Below, in pieces: positions 53,900-64,000 of a stretch of 64,000 bases of DNA. The notes beneath the pieces are model-generated. The model did no database searches and was not told the origin of the DNA. It saw only the letters and a program-made list of their open reading frames with translations. This DNA is from Odobenus rosmarus divergens (taxonomy: Eukaryota > Chordata > Mammalia > Carnivora > Odobenidae): contig NW_004451010.1 of the NCBI RefSeq assembly GCF_000321225.1, positions 1,839,129 through 1,903,128 on the forward strand, read 5' to 3'. How positions within the stretch are numbered: position 1 is the first letter of the stretch; every line of letters starts with the position of its first letter. A program made the position numbers and the translations under genes.

Positions 53900-54565
53900 C
53901 CCCAATCAGTTAACCCTTAATGATCCTTTTGTCAAGGGTCTGCTCCTTTTCCTATTTTCCTCAGCTACTTTGCCAAGCATTAGCCCCTTTCCACAAACCT
54001 CTTAACTTACCTCTGCCCCACCTTCTCTGCATATGCCCTGGCTTCCAATTTTCTGAGAAAACCAGTTTTCTAGGCATCACCTTTCCCATTCTCACATCTC
54101 TGCATCTTCGAAGTTGTCCACTCTGGCACCTTGCCTTCTCAGAGTCAATCCACAGGCTCTTGGCAGAGCCACTGAGATGTGGCCTATTTATTTTACTGAG
54201 ACTCTTGGCCTTATAGACCATATAATGATGGAGATGGCGGGTACCATCTTTGCTACCACATGGGTACAGGCTGCTTGAGAAAAATAAAACAAAGTGGGGG
54301 GGGTGGAGAGAATCCTATAATATTTTGATCTCTCTTTAGAGGCAGTCATGCCTGGTTTTTTTTCAGTTACATGAGTTAACTCTCTTTTTCTCTCAAGCTG
54401 GTTGGCTTCTGTCACTCACAACTAAAGGAAACTGAAAGAAAGTACACTCTTATAGACTGTAAATCTCAGCAGGGAGGGACTAAGTCTGTGTCTGTGTTGT
54501 TTATTCCTGACGCATAGGGCAGTGCCTGGCACATAGTAAGTTCTCAATAAATATTTATTGACTAA
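53900..54565 (+). repeat. L2 LINE fragments with the L2 3' end
   Basis: The 3' end is clear at 54470-54565: AGGGAGGGACTAAGTCTGTG, GGGCAGTGCCTGGCACATAG, TAAGTTCTCAATAAATATTT. Upstream text (53990-54130) is weakly L2-like. Confidence 0.7.
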
Positions 54566-55050
54566 CCCTACCTGTGCCTAGTGTTGATGGTCCCATTTCT
54601 TCACCTCAGCTCCATCTTTGTTCCTGTCTCATTTTCTTTCCTATGTTTTAAGCCTCTGCCTTCCTCCGATGGTATATATATATTCAAGTCCCCTTAATCC
54701 TAAAAATAGAACCAACCACATAACAACAAAATAAAAATCTTCCTTTATTATGGCATTTCTTTCTAGCACCCTGACCTACTTTCCCATCTCATCTGAGCTT
54801 TTCAAAAGCATGATCTTAACCCACCGCAACCTGGCTTCCATTCCAACTATTTCAGTGCTGTCATACTCATTCCTGACACCCCTGACATGAATGCACATAG
54901 CACTCTCTGTCAACCGCTCTTATTATAGTCCACACAATTGACTGATACTCCTTCTTCCTGGAAGGCAGGATGTCCCTCGGAATCTTCTAGATGCCACTTT
55001 CTTGATTTCAGCTCATGGCTCTTCCTTTTGCCTGAATGCTCTGCTTCAAT
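54566..55050 (+). repeat. Second L2-like fragment
   Basis: CTTTCTAGCACCCTGACCTA, CATACTCATTCCTGACACCC and TCAGCTCATGGCTCTTCC are faint L2 phrases. Low certainty. Confidence 0.35.
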
Positions 55051-56176
55051 CCTAGCCTTCTGTTAACAGAATTTGGAATTCTTTTCCCGCGTTGGAACTA
55101 CAGCAGCACAACACTCTCCTTGGCCTTGGTAATTTACCCCCGGTGGCAAAGTAGATCAGGTCTCTGTCATCCAGTGTGTCCAGGGCCCACGCTGATGTCA
55201 CATTTTGACCTTCAGAGTTATACCAAGCGGAGGATGGCCACTGTGGCTGTGAGGCTGATGTTCTTAGCCCAATAATTTTCAGAGGCCTGTCTCCTAGGTC
55301 CACACTTTAGGTATTGAACTGGAATTTCCTCTGCAACCTCCAGGATCAGGTGAGAGATAGATTTCATTTTCTGGAGGATAGTGTACTATTACCTAAGGCC
55401 ATTTCAGGAATGAGACTATGAAAAGAGGTAGCTTGTCACACTGTTCCAGGGGCCCTCTGGGAATTAATCCTGGCTCGTTCTGATTACCTGACAAGTAGTG
55501 GAGGATTCTAGGCATCTAAGTAGAAAATGACAGCTTCACCCATATAACAAGTGAACGTGCATAAATAACCCGAATTGTTTAATTTATAGAGGCTTAAGAG
55601 ATAAATGATCTCTGCTCTTCCTGCTAGCTGTAGGAAACAACAGGGTCCTCCAGTGGCTACATCCATTTCATTTGTGCACTCAGCAAATATTTGGCAAGCA
55701 CCTACCGCCTGCAAGGAGTTTATTATCCACCCAGGGACAAAAATCGTGCAGATAAATAGCTTTAATAAAATGTGGCATTAAATTTCCAATGGGTTTCCTT
55801 CTGTTAAAAGGCTACAAGGAGCCTTAAGAGTAAGAGCTGAGTCAACAAACATGAAGGACTCATTTAATCTGGTAAAACGCCAGTTGATCTCATTCAGTGA
55901 TGGCTGAACATGGCTCCGGATCAGCCGAGAGCAGTGGCCTGGGGTGGATGCTGGGAACTGGTATTTCTAACCATGTTCCAGAGTGAATCCGATGTGCCCC
56001 TGGGTTTGGACATCATCGGTACATTTCGTTCTTTGCCTCAGAGATGGGCTTGCCCCGGTGTCCCTCGACGGCATCTTCTTCAGAGTGGGTCCTCTCTTGG
56101 TTATCCAACTATACTCTCTGGTTCTTGCCTTGTTTCCCTCAGTCTCTTTCCCTGGCTACTAACTTTCTATCAGCCG
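55051..56176. other. Intergenic DNA, little recognised
   Basis: A short old-repeat scrap at 55675-55740 (CACTCAGCAAATATTTGGCA; AGCACCTACCGCCTGC). Nothing else could be placed. Confidence 0.4.
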
Positions 56177-56650
56177 TGTGTTGGTTTTCTATGGCTGTCA
56201 GAACCTCAAATAGCACAGAGTTATTATTTTGCTGTCAGAACCTCAAATAACACAGCGTTATTATTTTGCAGTTTTGTAGGTCAGAAGTCCAACACAAGTG
56301 TCACTGGGCTAAAATCCAGGTTTCAGCGGGGCTGTGTCTCCTTCCGGAGGCTCTGGGGGGAATCTCTTTCCTTGCCTTTCCCAGTTTCTAGAAGCTCATG
56401 GCCCCCATCCATCTTCAAACCAGCAACATGGGGCTGAGGCCTCCTCATGCTGCCTCACTCTGACTTCCTCTTCTGTTGCCCCTTCCACTTTTGAAGACTT
56501 GGTGATTCGGTGGGGCCCACTGGGGTAATCTACGCTACTCTGAGCAACTTCGATTCCATCTGCTGCCCCCTTTGCCACGTATCCCCACCTCTGAAGAAGT
56601 TCCGGGGATTTGGATGTGGATGTCTTTGGGTGGGGGTCAGCTCTGCTGCT
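56177..56650 (-). repeat. MaLR (MLT1-like) LTR, antisense, with a 37-bp tandem duplication
   Basis: TGTTGGTTTTCTATGGCTGT, GGTCAGAAGTCCAACACAAG, TCACTGGGCTAAAATCCAGG, CATCCATCTTCAAACCAGCA, AAGTTCCGGGGATTTGGATG follow the antisense order. A 37-bp unit is present twice (56194-56230 and 56231-56267) with two differences. Confidence 0.85.
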
Positions 56651-56769
56651 GCCAGCCCCTTGCTGTGGTTGTTCTGTAGCCCTTTCTTTGCAAGCCAGGC
56701 CTTCAGAGCCAAACAGGTGGTGTGAGGGAGTGAAGCTGGACAGGGGTGTAAAGGGGCACTGGCTGATCA

Positions 56770-57000
56770 ACTGGCCAGTTGTTACTGTGTGAGAATGGGC
56801 ACCCATTGTTGCCAGATCTTTTTGCTTTTTCAGAAAAGTCAGAACTTTCGATTTTGTTTCTTCCTTATATTCCCCAGCTTTTAAATATTGGCGGTAAATT
56901 TTAATATTTAAAAGCATTACGCAAACCAAACCAAACACTTCTATTGCTATATTTGACCTTGAGCTGTCCATTTATAACCTCTGCTCCACATATTCCCCCC
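56770..57000. repeat. Possible old DNA transposon fragment
   Basis: CCATTGTTGCCAGATCTTTT, GAAAAGTCAGAACTTTCGAT, AAGCATTACGCAAACC, AAACCAAACACTTCTATTGC recall a decayed non-autonomous element. Weak support. Confidence 0.35.
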
Positions 57001-57179
57001 TGGAAATGAACTCATTATGCCTGAGGATTCAACTACCACCTGTACTGTGCATGCTGATTCCCAAACCTCTGTGTTTATTTACACTTCTTGGATGTGCCGA
57101 GAACAGCCTCGCCAACTACATTTTCAGCAGCCACATTGACTCATGCTCCCCCTGCATAAAACTGCTTCTTGACCCTGAG

Positions 57180-57885
57180 ACCTGGGAGCCCCTCACTTTC
57201 TAGCCCAGTGGTCACCAAGTCCTACGGTCTGTCCCCTCCTTTGTACTTGCGTCCACAATTGCCTCCTTACTGGATTATTATAATGCTTTCTTTGCTCATC
57301 TCTCAAGATCCATTCTTCCCGATTCCAGTCTACACTCTAAAACGCAACTTAGACCACATCATCTTTCGCTTCTACTGAATATTCTTCAGTGGATTCCAGT
57401 AATCCACAGGGTGAAGTCCAAGGTCCATAATACAGCATTCCATGCCTCTCACGTACCTCTCCAACCTCATTTCTCACCACTTTTCCATTGCTCTCTGGTA
57501 TTTCCCTATTACAGAATGTTAATGGCAGTTCCCTCTATCTGGGCCATGGCTTAACACTCACTGGTCCCTCTGACTGGGATGCCCTTCCCCATGGAAACAC
57601 CTGGAGACCTTCTTCTCCTTACCCTGAAGGTCAGGGCTGACTTAAGCTGTGAAATGTTCCCCAGCTCCTTCCCCTGAGCCTTTCTGCAGCCCCTCCTCCC
57701 AGCAATCATTGTGCCCTGCTTATGCGTTCTTTGTTGCATCTCTCACATGGCTTTAATTATTTGTTCACCTATATGTCTCCTCTCTTTGTGTCTTATCATC
57801 TTTGTGTCATGAGTACTTAGCAGAGGGCCCTCACAACAGACACGCCTAATAATATTTCTGAATGAACAAATGAATGAATGAAGGA
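57180..57885 (+). repeat. L2 LINE, long 3' fragment
   Basis: TTGCCTCCTTACTGGATTAT, CTTAGACCACATCATCTTTC, CAGTGGATTCCAGTAATCCA, TGACTGGGATGCCCTTCCCC and the ending TCTGAATGAACAAATGAATG follow the L2 3' order for about 700 bp. Confidence 0.85.
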
Positions 57886-58655
57886 ACCGTGCTACCCAGA
57901 TGGCATCTGTCCTATTTATGATCAAAATTACCCCAAGGAGTTGTAATTCTTTGATGAGTTTCTCATTCCTCTCTTCAAATAAGTTTCTATCTTCCGCCAG
58001 CTGCAGAGGCTCTCTGAATGATTTAAAATGCAGAATTCAAAATTGGCTGCCAAGAAATGCCACTTCATTTCCTTTCTAAAATAACGTGACTTTCCCCATG
58101 ACCCAGACAAAAGAGCAACCCTTAGATAATGTTTCATTAAAAAAAGGATTTTTCAGGGAAAAAGAGGTAAACTTGAGTGGATTTTAGCTTTTTCCCTTTC
58201 CTTGGTGATCCCTAGATATTTCTTTCCAGGTGTGAATACTCTTCACATCTGTGTAGATGCTACAGGGGAAGGCCACTCCAGGTCCTGCTTTTAATCCCAC
58301 GGTGACGCCATCTCAGGAAGTGCCAGGAACCTGTGAACCTTACCCGTTCCTGCAACTTAGTCATAGAACTGGGCAAGGACCACAATTTACAAGGCATTTC
58401 TCTCAGACAGGGAGCAGATTAGTCATCTTTCTAAAAATGGAAGGAACAGGCACAAAGGGGCACTTGTCTTCACAGGGAGCCTGGCCAGCAGAGCCTCCAG
58501 CAAAGCCTGTAGACTGACTGGAAGACCTGGGGGGAAGATCAGCTCAAGGGCAGTCCCATGGTCACTCCCAACCTGTCTGACTGTACGAGGGCAGACCCAG
58601 GGGCAAAAAAGAAACCCAGCTCCTGGACCCACATAGTTACCAGTCATCACTTTTT
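57886..58655. other. Intergenic DNA, nothing recognised
   Basis: Unassigned single-copy sequence. Confidence 0.4.
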
Positions 58656-58832
58656 TTTTTTTAAGATTGATTTTGTTTATTTATTTGGGGGGGCACAGGG
58701 GGAGGGAGAGGGAGAGAATCTCAAGCAGACTCAGCACTGAGCACAGAGCCCACTGTGGGGCTCTATAGCACGACCTGAGCCGAAGCCAAGAGTCAGATGC
58801 TCAACCTACTGAGCCACCCAGGCACTCCCAAA
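58656..58832 (-). repeat. CanSINE, minus strand
   Basis: A T-run and AAGATTGATTTTGTTTATTT, then GGGGCTCTATAGCACGACCT (reversed B box part) and ACTGAGCCACCCAGGCACTC (reversed head). CATCACTTTTT (58645-58655) and CATCATTTTTT (58833-58843) form the target duplication with one mismatch. Confidence 0.93.
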
Positions 58833-58929
58833 CATCATTTTTTTTGATGCCTGAGGTTTTCTCTTCTCCTGTGTCTCTGAGTGTATTATCTCCCCCCACC
58901 AACCCCCACCCGGCTTGAGGGAAAGAGAA

Positions 58930-59170
58930 AGGGGGAAAGGAATTGACATTCACTGTATACCTATTGTGAATCAGGAAATGTGTTAGATGTTTTAATGTTT
59001 GTCTTTTTTTTAACTTGTTTCAATTTTATCTGCCTTCTTAAATCTCCATTGTACAAGTGAGGAGATTGAGCATCGGTGAGGCCAAGCGACTTGCTCATTT
59101 CTGAACCATCAGTGAACGATGGGGCCAAGGTATTATTCAGTAGATGTTATTTTAAAGCCCACGCTTGTTC
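58930..59170 (-). repeat. MIR SINE, antisense, split by T-run
   Basis: TCACTGTATACCTATTGTGA, ATCTCCATTGTACAAGTGAG, GAGATTGAGCATCGGTGAGG and CCAAGCGACTTGCTCATTTC keep the antisense MIR order. Confidence 0.75.
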
Positions 59171-60714
59171 TACTGATGACGTGGCTGATATAGGAGAAGA
59201 GCTGTAAAATCTAATTTTTGAGCTTGTGTGCCAGAACGGACGCTTCTGTGAGACTATTCAATTTCTAATTTTATTGGCTAACATGTCCAGAGTATTCTGA
59301 GGCCAACATTCGGGCAACAACTCAACAGCTGTTAGGTGAAGGGTAGAGCCTGCCAGGTTGACCCCAAGGGGCATAAGAACCAGCCCCTGCCTGCCTGGAC
59401 TCGGAGGCTTATCTGGTGAGCTCTTAACACTAGAGCGCATGAGAGCCCAGGACCTGCGGCAAATAAGCATTTGGCAATTCTGGACATTTCTGCCATGACA
59501 CGTGCTCTGATGATGTCCTCATGGGTGACACACTCCCCTGGGGGCTTGTGGGGCCGGAGCTGCCATAGCGTCTCTTTTGCTCACTCAAGAGCATGCGTTA
59601 GACTGCAGGCAATTGAGGGCTTGCCGTTAAAGGGATTCCTTGAATCAAGGAGGATGTTTAGTATTTTCATCGTTAATAGTGGCATGCCAGGGGCAGTTTC
59701 ACGACCGATGGCGGCACACGCATATGGCCAGAGCTACAGTGCCTGACCATCACTGCAGAGGGCAGCCAAACTTCTAATGTGGACAGAACATGCTGTGACC
59801 TGAGATGGAGGGACGCGGTGGGGCTGGAGCAGGTGGGGGGTGTCTTACCTCGAGGAGCAGGTGACATAGACTCAGGCCCAGCGTCGTGCCTGACATGTGG
59901 CGCTTAACAGATGAATCAAATAGAAAAATGCAGGGCACGCCCAAGGTCCAGCATGAGGCAGGACCCCCTTTCCCCAGTGCAGTGAGGACACACAAGTGAA
60001 CTGCAGCCCCCACGCCCTCCTGCAGACACATTATCTCAGGTAGGGGATTGGGGAGCGGAAGCTCTCAGGAGAGACTGAATATTTTCTAAAGGGGTGGCCC
60101 GATGTATTAGTCTGGAGTGTGATTTTAGTCAAACAGCATAATAACTCTTTCTTCCCTTGGCCAGAGGGTGTTGGGGGAGGACTGGAATGATAAGGAGCAA
60201 AGGAGTAAATATTCTCTGCTTTAAGCGGTGTGTGCAGAAAATTCTGTGACTCTACCACATTGATATTGTTATTTGCTGGTTTTTCCATTTTAGATATTTT
60301 ACCACCTCGTGTCACTTTCTCCCTTTTCATCCCAATTTTGGATAGTTAACACTATCTTTAGTTCTTCTGTCGGTATCTTTGTGTGACTTCACATTTTGTA
60401 CTTAAGTCTTTCTTTCTTATTTCACCAACTTTCGGTGATGTCTCTGGGTTCCTATTTTATAAGGTAAGGACACTTCCATCTACTACTCTTTCTACCTTCT
60501 AATTTCTGTAATTTGGCTAATTCATGTTTACCTTCTACTCTGTAACCATCTTCAAGTCTATTTTACATTATATGCAGGTTGAGTCTAAAAGGTTGGGTAT
60601 CAAAAACGGATTTGTGCTACTTTGACTCTGAAATCCTTTCCTGTGTGGGGTCACCTCTCAGTGTCATGACTCCTGCCCTTTGCGGAGGGCATTAGCCCCT
60701 GGCAGCTGCTGTCC
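59171..60714. other. Intergenic DNA, nothing recognised
   Basis: GC-moderate single-copy sequence for about 1 kb, then AT-rich. Short open frames have no recognisable product. Confidence 0.4.
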
Positions 60715-61196
60715 CAAATTGCTATAGACTAACCCTACCAAACACCACAGTTGCTTAGTGACTGACTAAGGCAACACAAATCTAAGGTTTTGGGAGTCAG
60801 AAGTCCTCCAGGGGTCTCACTGGGCTAAAATCAAGGTGTCAGCAGGGCTGTACTTTTGGGGGTTCTAGGAATGAACTTATTTCCTTGCCTTTTCCAGCTG
60901 TTATAGGTCACCTGCAGAGGCTTGTGCCATTTCCAAAGCCAGTCATTGGATTTCTCCAATCCTTCTTCCATCATCATGGTTTTCTCTGATCATAGCCTGG
61001 AGATGTTCTCTGCTATGAAGCACTCATGTGATTAGATGGGACCTAACTGGACAATCCAGGGTAATTTCCCCATCTCAAATTTCATAATCTTCATCACATC
61101 TGCAAAATTCCTTTTGCCATAGAAGGGTAACATAGTCACAGGTTCCAAGGAATGGGGCATGGACATCTTTGAGGAGTCCTTCTTCTGCCCACCACA
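60715..61196 (-). repeat. MaLR (MLT1-like) LTR, antisense
   Basis: CACCACAGTTGCTTAGTGAC, CACTGGGCTAAAATCAAGGT, GTCAGCAGGGCTGTACTTTT, TCTGCAAAATTCCTTTTGCC, GGCATGGACATCTTTGAGGA, TCTGCCCACCACA run in antisense order. The 3' end is followed by a poly(A) run at 61219-61237, which may be a separate feature. Confidence 0.85.
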
Positions 61197-61465
61197 AAAG
61201 ATAAAATGTTCTGGTGTTTAAAAAAAAAAAAAAAAAAGAATGGATTCTACTTACACTCCATCACTGCTCAAAAGCCACACTGTATTTTAATGTGCTTCAT
61301 TTTATTAGACTTTGGTTTTCTTGTTTAGATTGTGTTTGTTTTAAGTGGAGTCCTTGTTAGTTTTTTGTTAGAAGTATGTTTTCTGTTCACCAAATCCTTG
61401 TATCTTCCTGCCTTTTACCTCTATCTTATGTATTATTGAGATCCATTTTAGCCTTTTTATTTATT
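61197..61465. other. Short gap with a poly(A) run; old L1-like T-rich DNA
   Basis: A run of about 19 A with one G near the end lies at 61219-61238. The rest is T-rich and could be part of an antisense L1. Not assigned. Confidence 0.4.
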
Positions 61466-61667
61466 TGTTTGTTTATATTTTTAAAGATTTTATTTATTTA
61501 TTTGAGAGAGGGAGAGAGATAGTGAGAGAGAGCATGAGCGGGGAGGAGGAGGAGAAGCAGGCTCCCTGTCAGCAGGGAGCCAGACGTGGGGCTCGATCCC
61601 AGGACCCTTGGATCACGACCTGAGCTGAAGGCTGATGCTTAACCAACTGAGCCACCCAGGCGCCCCA
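61466..61667 (-). repeat. CanSINE, minus strand
   Basis: AAAGATTTTATTTATTTATT (reversed tail), GGGGCTCGATCCCAGGACCC, CTGAGCCACCCAGGCGCCCC (reversed head). The flanking direct repeats CCTTTTTATTTATT (61452-61465) and CCTTCTTATTTTTT (61668-61681) differ at two positions. Confidence 0.93.
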
Positions 61668-61929
61668 CCTTCTTATTTTTTTTAAGCCATTTTTTGGGGG
61701 GAATTCACCAAATTCTTATTCTAGTGTGGACCAATCACTTTCTAGGCCCGATGCGCTTGCATTTCTTGTTCTTGAACTTTTGGTTTGGTCTCACCATTTC
61801 TTATATTCCACATCTTTATGTTGTGTTTTATCCCAGTCTCTAAACAACTTGCCGTGAACGATGGACGGAAGATAACCTCTCTCAGTTCTTACACGTGAAA
61901 AATATTCCCCCGCCCCCAAATCTTTTACA

Positions 61930-62794
61930 TTGTTTTGCCATCTTATGTTCACTTCATGCTGATTCCTAATATGCCTGGGCTTTCTAAGAAAAATTTGCCA
62001 TTTATATTTTTTAATGAATTAATGATATTCTTTTTTCTTACTTTTAGTTGGGTTATCTTTTGCTAGGACTCTTTATGTACAGTGGATCTTAATCTTTTAT
62101 AATATAAATTGCAAAATTTTTCTTCAGAATTTATTTTAAAATTTTGTTTGTGGATGCATTTATATTCTGTGTTCTTCTATAAACATTATTGTCTTCAATC
62201 AAAGCTTACTCCTTTTTCATTATATTTAGTCTTTAGTATAATATAGTTTTGTTGATATTATGAGTGGGGTTTTAAAAATTACATTTCCAATTATTATTTA
62301 TTTAAATCATAAGAAAAAATGATTTTTGTAGATTGAGTCTATGGTTAGCCATCTTACTCTATTCTCTTATTAAGTCCAATAGTTTTTCAATTTATTGTCT
62401 TAGATTTTAAATGTAGACACATTTTGCCTGCTTAGTGCCAAAATTTAAACCTCTGCTGATTTTTCAGATGTTATTTAATGCATTGATTAAGGTCTCAAGA
62501 AAAGGTTGAATAATAATAGTGTCCTGTTCTTCACTTAAATGTGAATACTTCTAATATCTCACTATAAAGTAAATATTTGTGATAGGTTTCTTGTATGTTA
62601 CCACTACCATGTTATTAAAGCTTCCTTCTTTTCATAGCTTACTAAAATATTCTTTAAATTTTAAAATCAGCAGTGGATGCTAATGTTGTGAATTCCAAGA
62701 ACAGAATAATTGATTTCCTAAAGTTGAACCACATTTGAATTGAAAGGATTTTGTAGGACTGATCAGACTTTTACCCCTCACCCATGATGTTATT
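61930..62794 (-). repeat. L1 LINE ORF2 (reverse transcriptase) relic
   Basis: Antisense L1 text: GATTTTTGTAGATTGAGTCT, CTCTTATTAAGTCCAATAGT, AAAAGGTTGAATAATAATAG and TTGATATTATGAGTGGGGTT in order. The frames are destroyed. A SINE sits just right of it. Confidence 0.55.
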
Positions 62795-62807
62795 AGGATA
62801 ATTTCTT

Positions 62808-62999
62808 TTTTTTTTTTAAAGATTTTATTTATTTATTTGACAGAGAGAGACACAGTGAGAGAAGGAACACAAGTGGGGGAGAAGGAGAAGCAGGTTTCCC
62901 GCTGAGCAGGGAGCCTGACGTGGGGCTCGATCCCAGGACTCTGGGACCATGACCTGAGCCGAAGGCAGGCGCTTAATGACTGAGCCACCCAGGTGCCCC
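62808..62999 (-). repeat. CanSINE, minus strand, perfect target duplication
   Basis: A T-run and AAAGATTTTATTTATTTATT, GGGGCTCGATCCCAGGACTC, CTGAGCCACCCAGGTGCCCC. Direct repeat AGGATAATTTCTT at 62795-62807 and 63000-63012 is perfect. A minus-strand short frame here is just SINE text. Confidence 0.97.
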
Positions 63000-63012
63000 A
63001 GGATAATTTCTT

Positions 63013-64000
63013 AAGAAGTGGCATGGTACAGTGAAATTTTTACACCCGTCACTCTGGTAAACCCAAGAAGTTTTTCCAGAACACAAAATAATTCTTTTCC
63101 GTACAAAATTGTTGGTTTTTGCTGTGGAAAATGTAGAAGATTTTGGTGAAGGTCCACTTTTTGACCAGCACATCTTTCTGTAGAAAACTACCTCTCCCCA
63201 GTCCTCAGAATTCTGGTGAGGCTGTCAATCATGTCTGTCTCCTCACCCAGGCCCAGATGTAGGCTCTGATCCAGGCTGGACCATGAGTCCCCTTGCGGAA
63301 TTTACATAGTACAGGAGAAACCTCTGAAACCTCCGTCTCTTCATCTGGGATCATGGGCACTTTCACAAGTGCAAGCCTGGAGGGGCTGGTGGTTTTATTT
63401 TCTGTTTCATGGAGAGTGCCTATTGAGGATGAAGTGAATTCTGAGGACAGGGTCAAGAGGTTGAGAGAGAGGCAGAATTTTGATGATACAGTTTGGTCTT
63501 TTAGACTTCATTGTGACAGAAGTCCGCCCTCAGACTTCCTGGTTATGTGAGTTCACTGCTTCCCCTCCCGGCCTTTTTTTTTTTGCTAAAAGTGCTTTGC
63601 ATTGTGTGGTCTCTTACTTGCTAGGGAGAGAGTCTAGGACTACTATCAGTTCCCAATGTACAAAAGCAAGATTCCTAGTTTTCCTCTTTATAGAAAGAAT
63701 TGGTACCAATATTCAGAAGGGTACAAAGCCAGCCCCCATAAATAACAAGTATGTATGGAGAGAAAGCTAAATGAGGGGAAAAAAATCACTGGCATGCTAT
63801 CTAGAACAGTGTAGGTAAGACCACCAGTGAGAAGATCCTACACTCGGTTTTAGGTGTTGAGTATCTGTGAAGTGCTCAGCAGATTTTTGTTTGTTTATCA
63901 TATGGAAGAAAACTTGTGTTTGGTTTGTGATTATTTTCTGAGCCATGGTATAGACAGGAATGAAGTTATCCACAGAGCAGTAAGCAACAAAGAAGGACAT
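63013..64000. other. Intergenic DNA to the window end, nothing recognised
   Basis: A T-run at 63575-63586. No exon of the next gene (expected PRKACB on synteny grounds) could be found. Confidence 0.45.

Noticed and set aside
59258..59746. Pair of short open frames on opposite strands, possibly an exon
   Set aside because: No recognisable protein, no splice sites with consistent phase, no retrocopy features.
61219..61238. Poly(A) run as evidence of a processed pseudogene
   Set aside because: No mRNA-like sequence precedes it on either side; more likely an LTR-adjacent or simple repeat run.
1..64000. tRNA, snRNA, snoRNA or CRISPR features
   Set aside because: tRNA-like boxes seen all belong to CanSINEs; no U6, 7SK, Y or 5S text was found; no regularly spaced direct repeats with unique spacers exist.

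Overview
This is a piece of a mammalian nuclear genome, almost certainly from a carnivoran. The window holds about fourteen tRNA-Lys-derived CanSINE copies, whose heads read like GGGGCGCCTGGGTGGCTCAG and which have an internal TC-rich stretch and an AATAAATAAAATCTT tail. The subfamily text (CTGCCTTCAGCTCAGGTCATGATC, CGGGCTCCCTGCTCAGC in pieces) looks more like arctoid carnivorans (seals, mustelids and relatives) than dog or cat. That subgroup call is from memory of the families, not from a search.

The only functional gene I can support is SAMD13, on the minus strand at the left end. Exon 3 (141-252) encodes the start of the SAM domain. Exon 2 (18287-18371) encodes the acidic N-terminal tail. 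A non-coding first exon is predicted at about 23110-23204, inside a CpG island (about 22370-23340) with GC boxes and a ZNF143-like element. The splice sites, reading phases and peptide matches of exons 2 and 3 fit exactly. The remaining exon(s), carrying the rest of the SAM domain, lie left of base 1. From remembered mammalian synteny (PRKACB - SAMD13 - UOX - DNASE2B), the 40 kb to the right of the CpG island should be the SAMD13-PRKACB intergenic space. No exon of PRKACB was found.

Everything else is repeats and unremarkable single-copy DNA. 0-23 kb: SAMD13 introns with L2, MIR, a MaLR LTR, a decayed hAT-transposase-like relic (11.2-12.8 kb) and a plus-strand L1 (13.3-17.1 kb) that landed inside an older DNA transposon and was later hit by two SINEs. 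23-45 kb: intergenic, with L1M remnants on both strands, several MaLR LTRs (one a complete solo LTR with TG...CA ends and a 5-bp target duplication), scattered copies of an old repeat family I cannot name, and a three-level nest at 39.2-40.7 kb (L2 > hAT-like element > L1). 45.8-51.8 kb: a dense graveyard where a minus-strand L1M has taken in a younger L1 tail, a processed RPL9 pseudogene and several SINEs, most with readable target-site duplications. 52-64 kb: MIR, L2, MaLR LTRs, three more SINEs and a relic of L1 reverse transcriptase.

I found no new protein system, no CRISPR array, and no tRNA or snRNA gene. The best leads are the SAMD13 first-exon architecture, the RPL9 retrocopy, the hAT-like relic and the well-dated insertion nests. 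Coordinates of old repeats are approximate (tens of bases); those of exons and duplicated target sites are exact to within a base or two.
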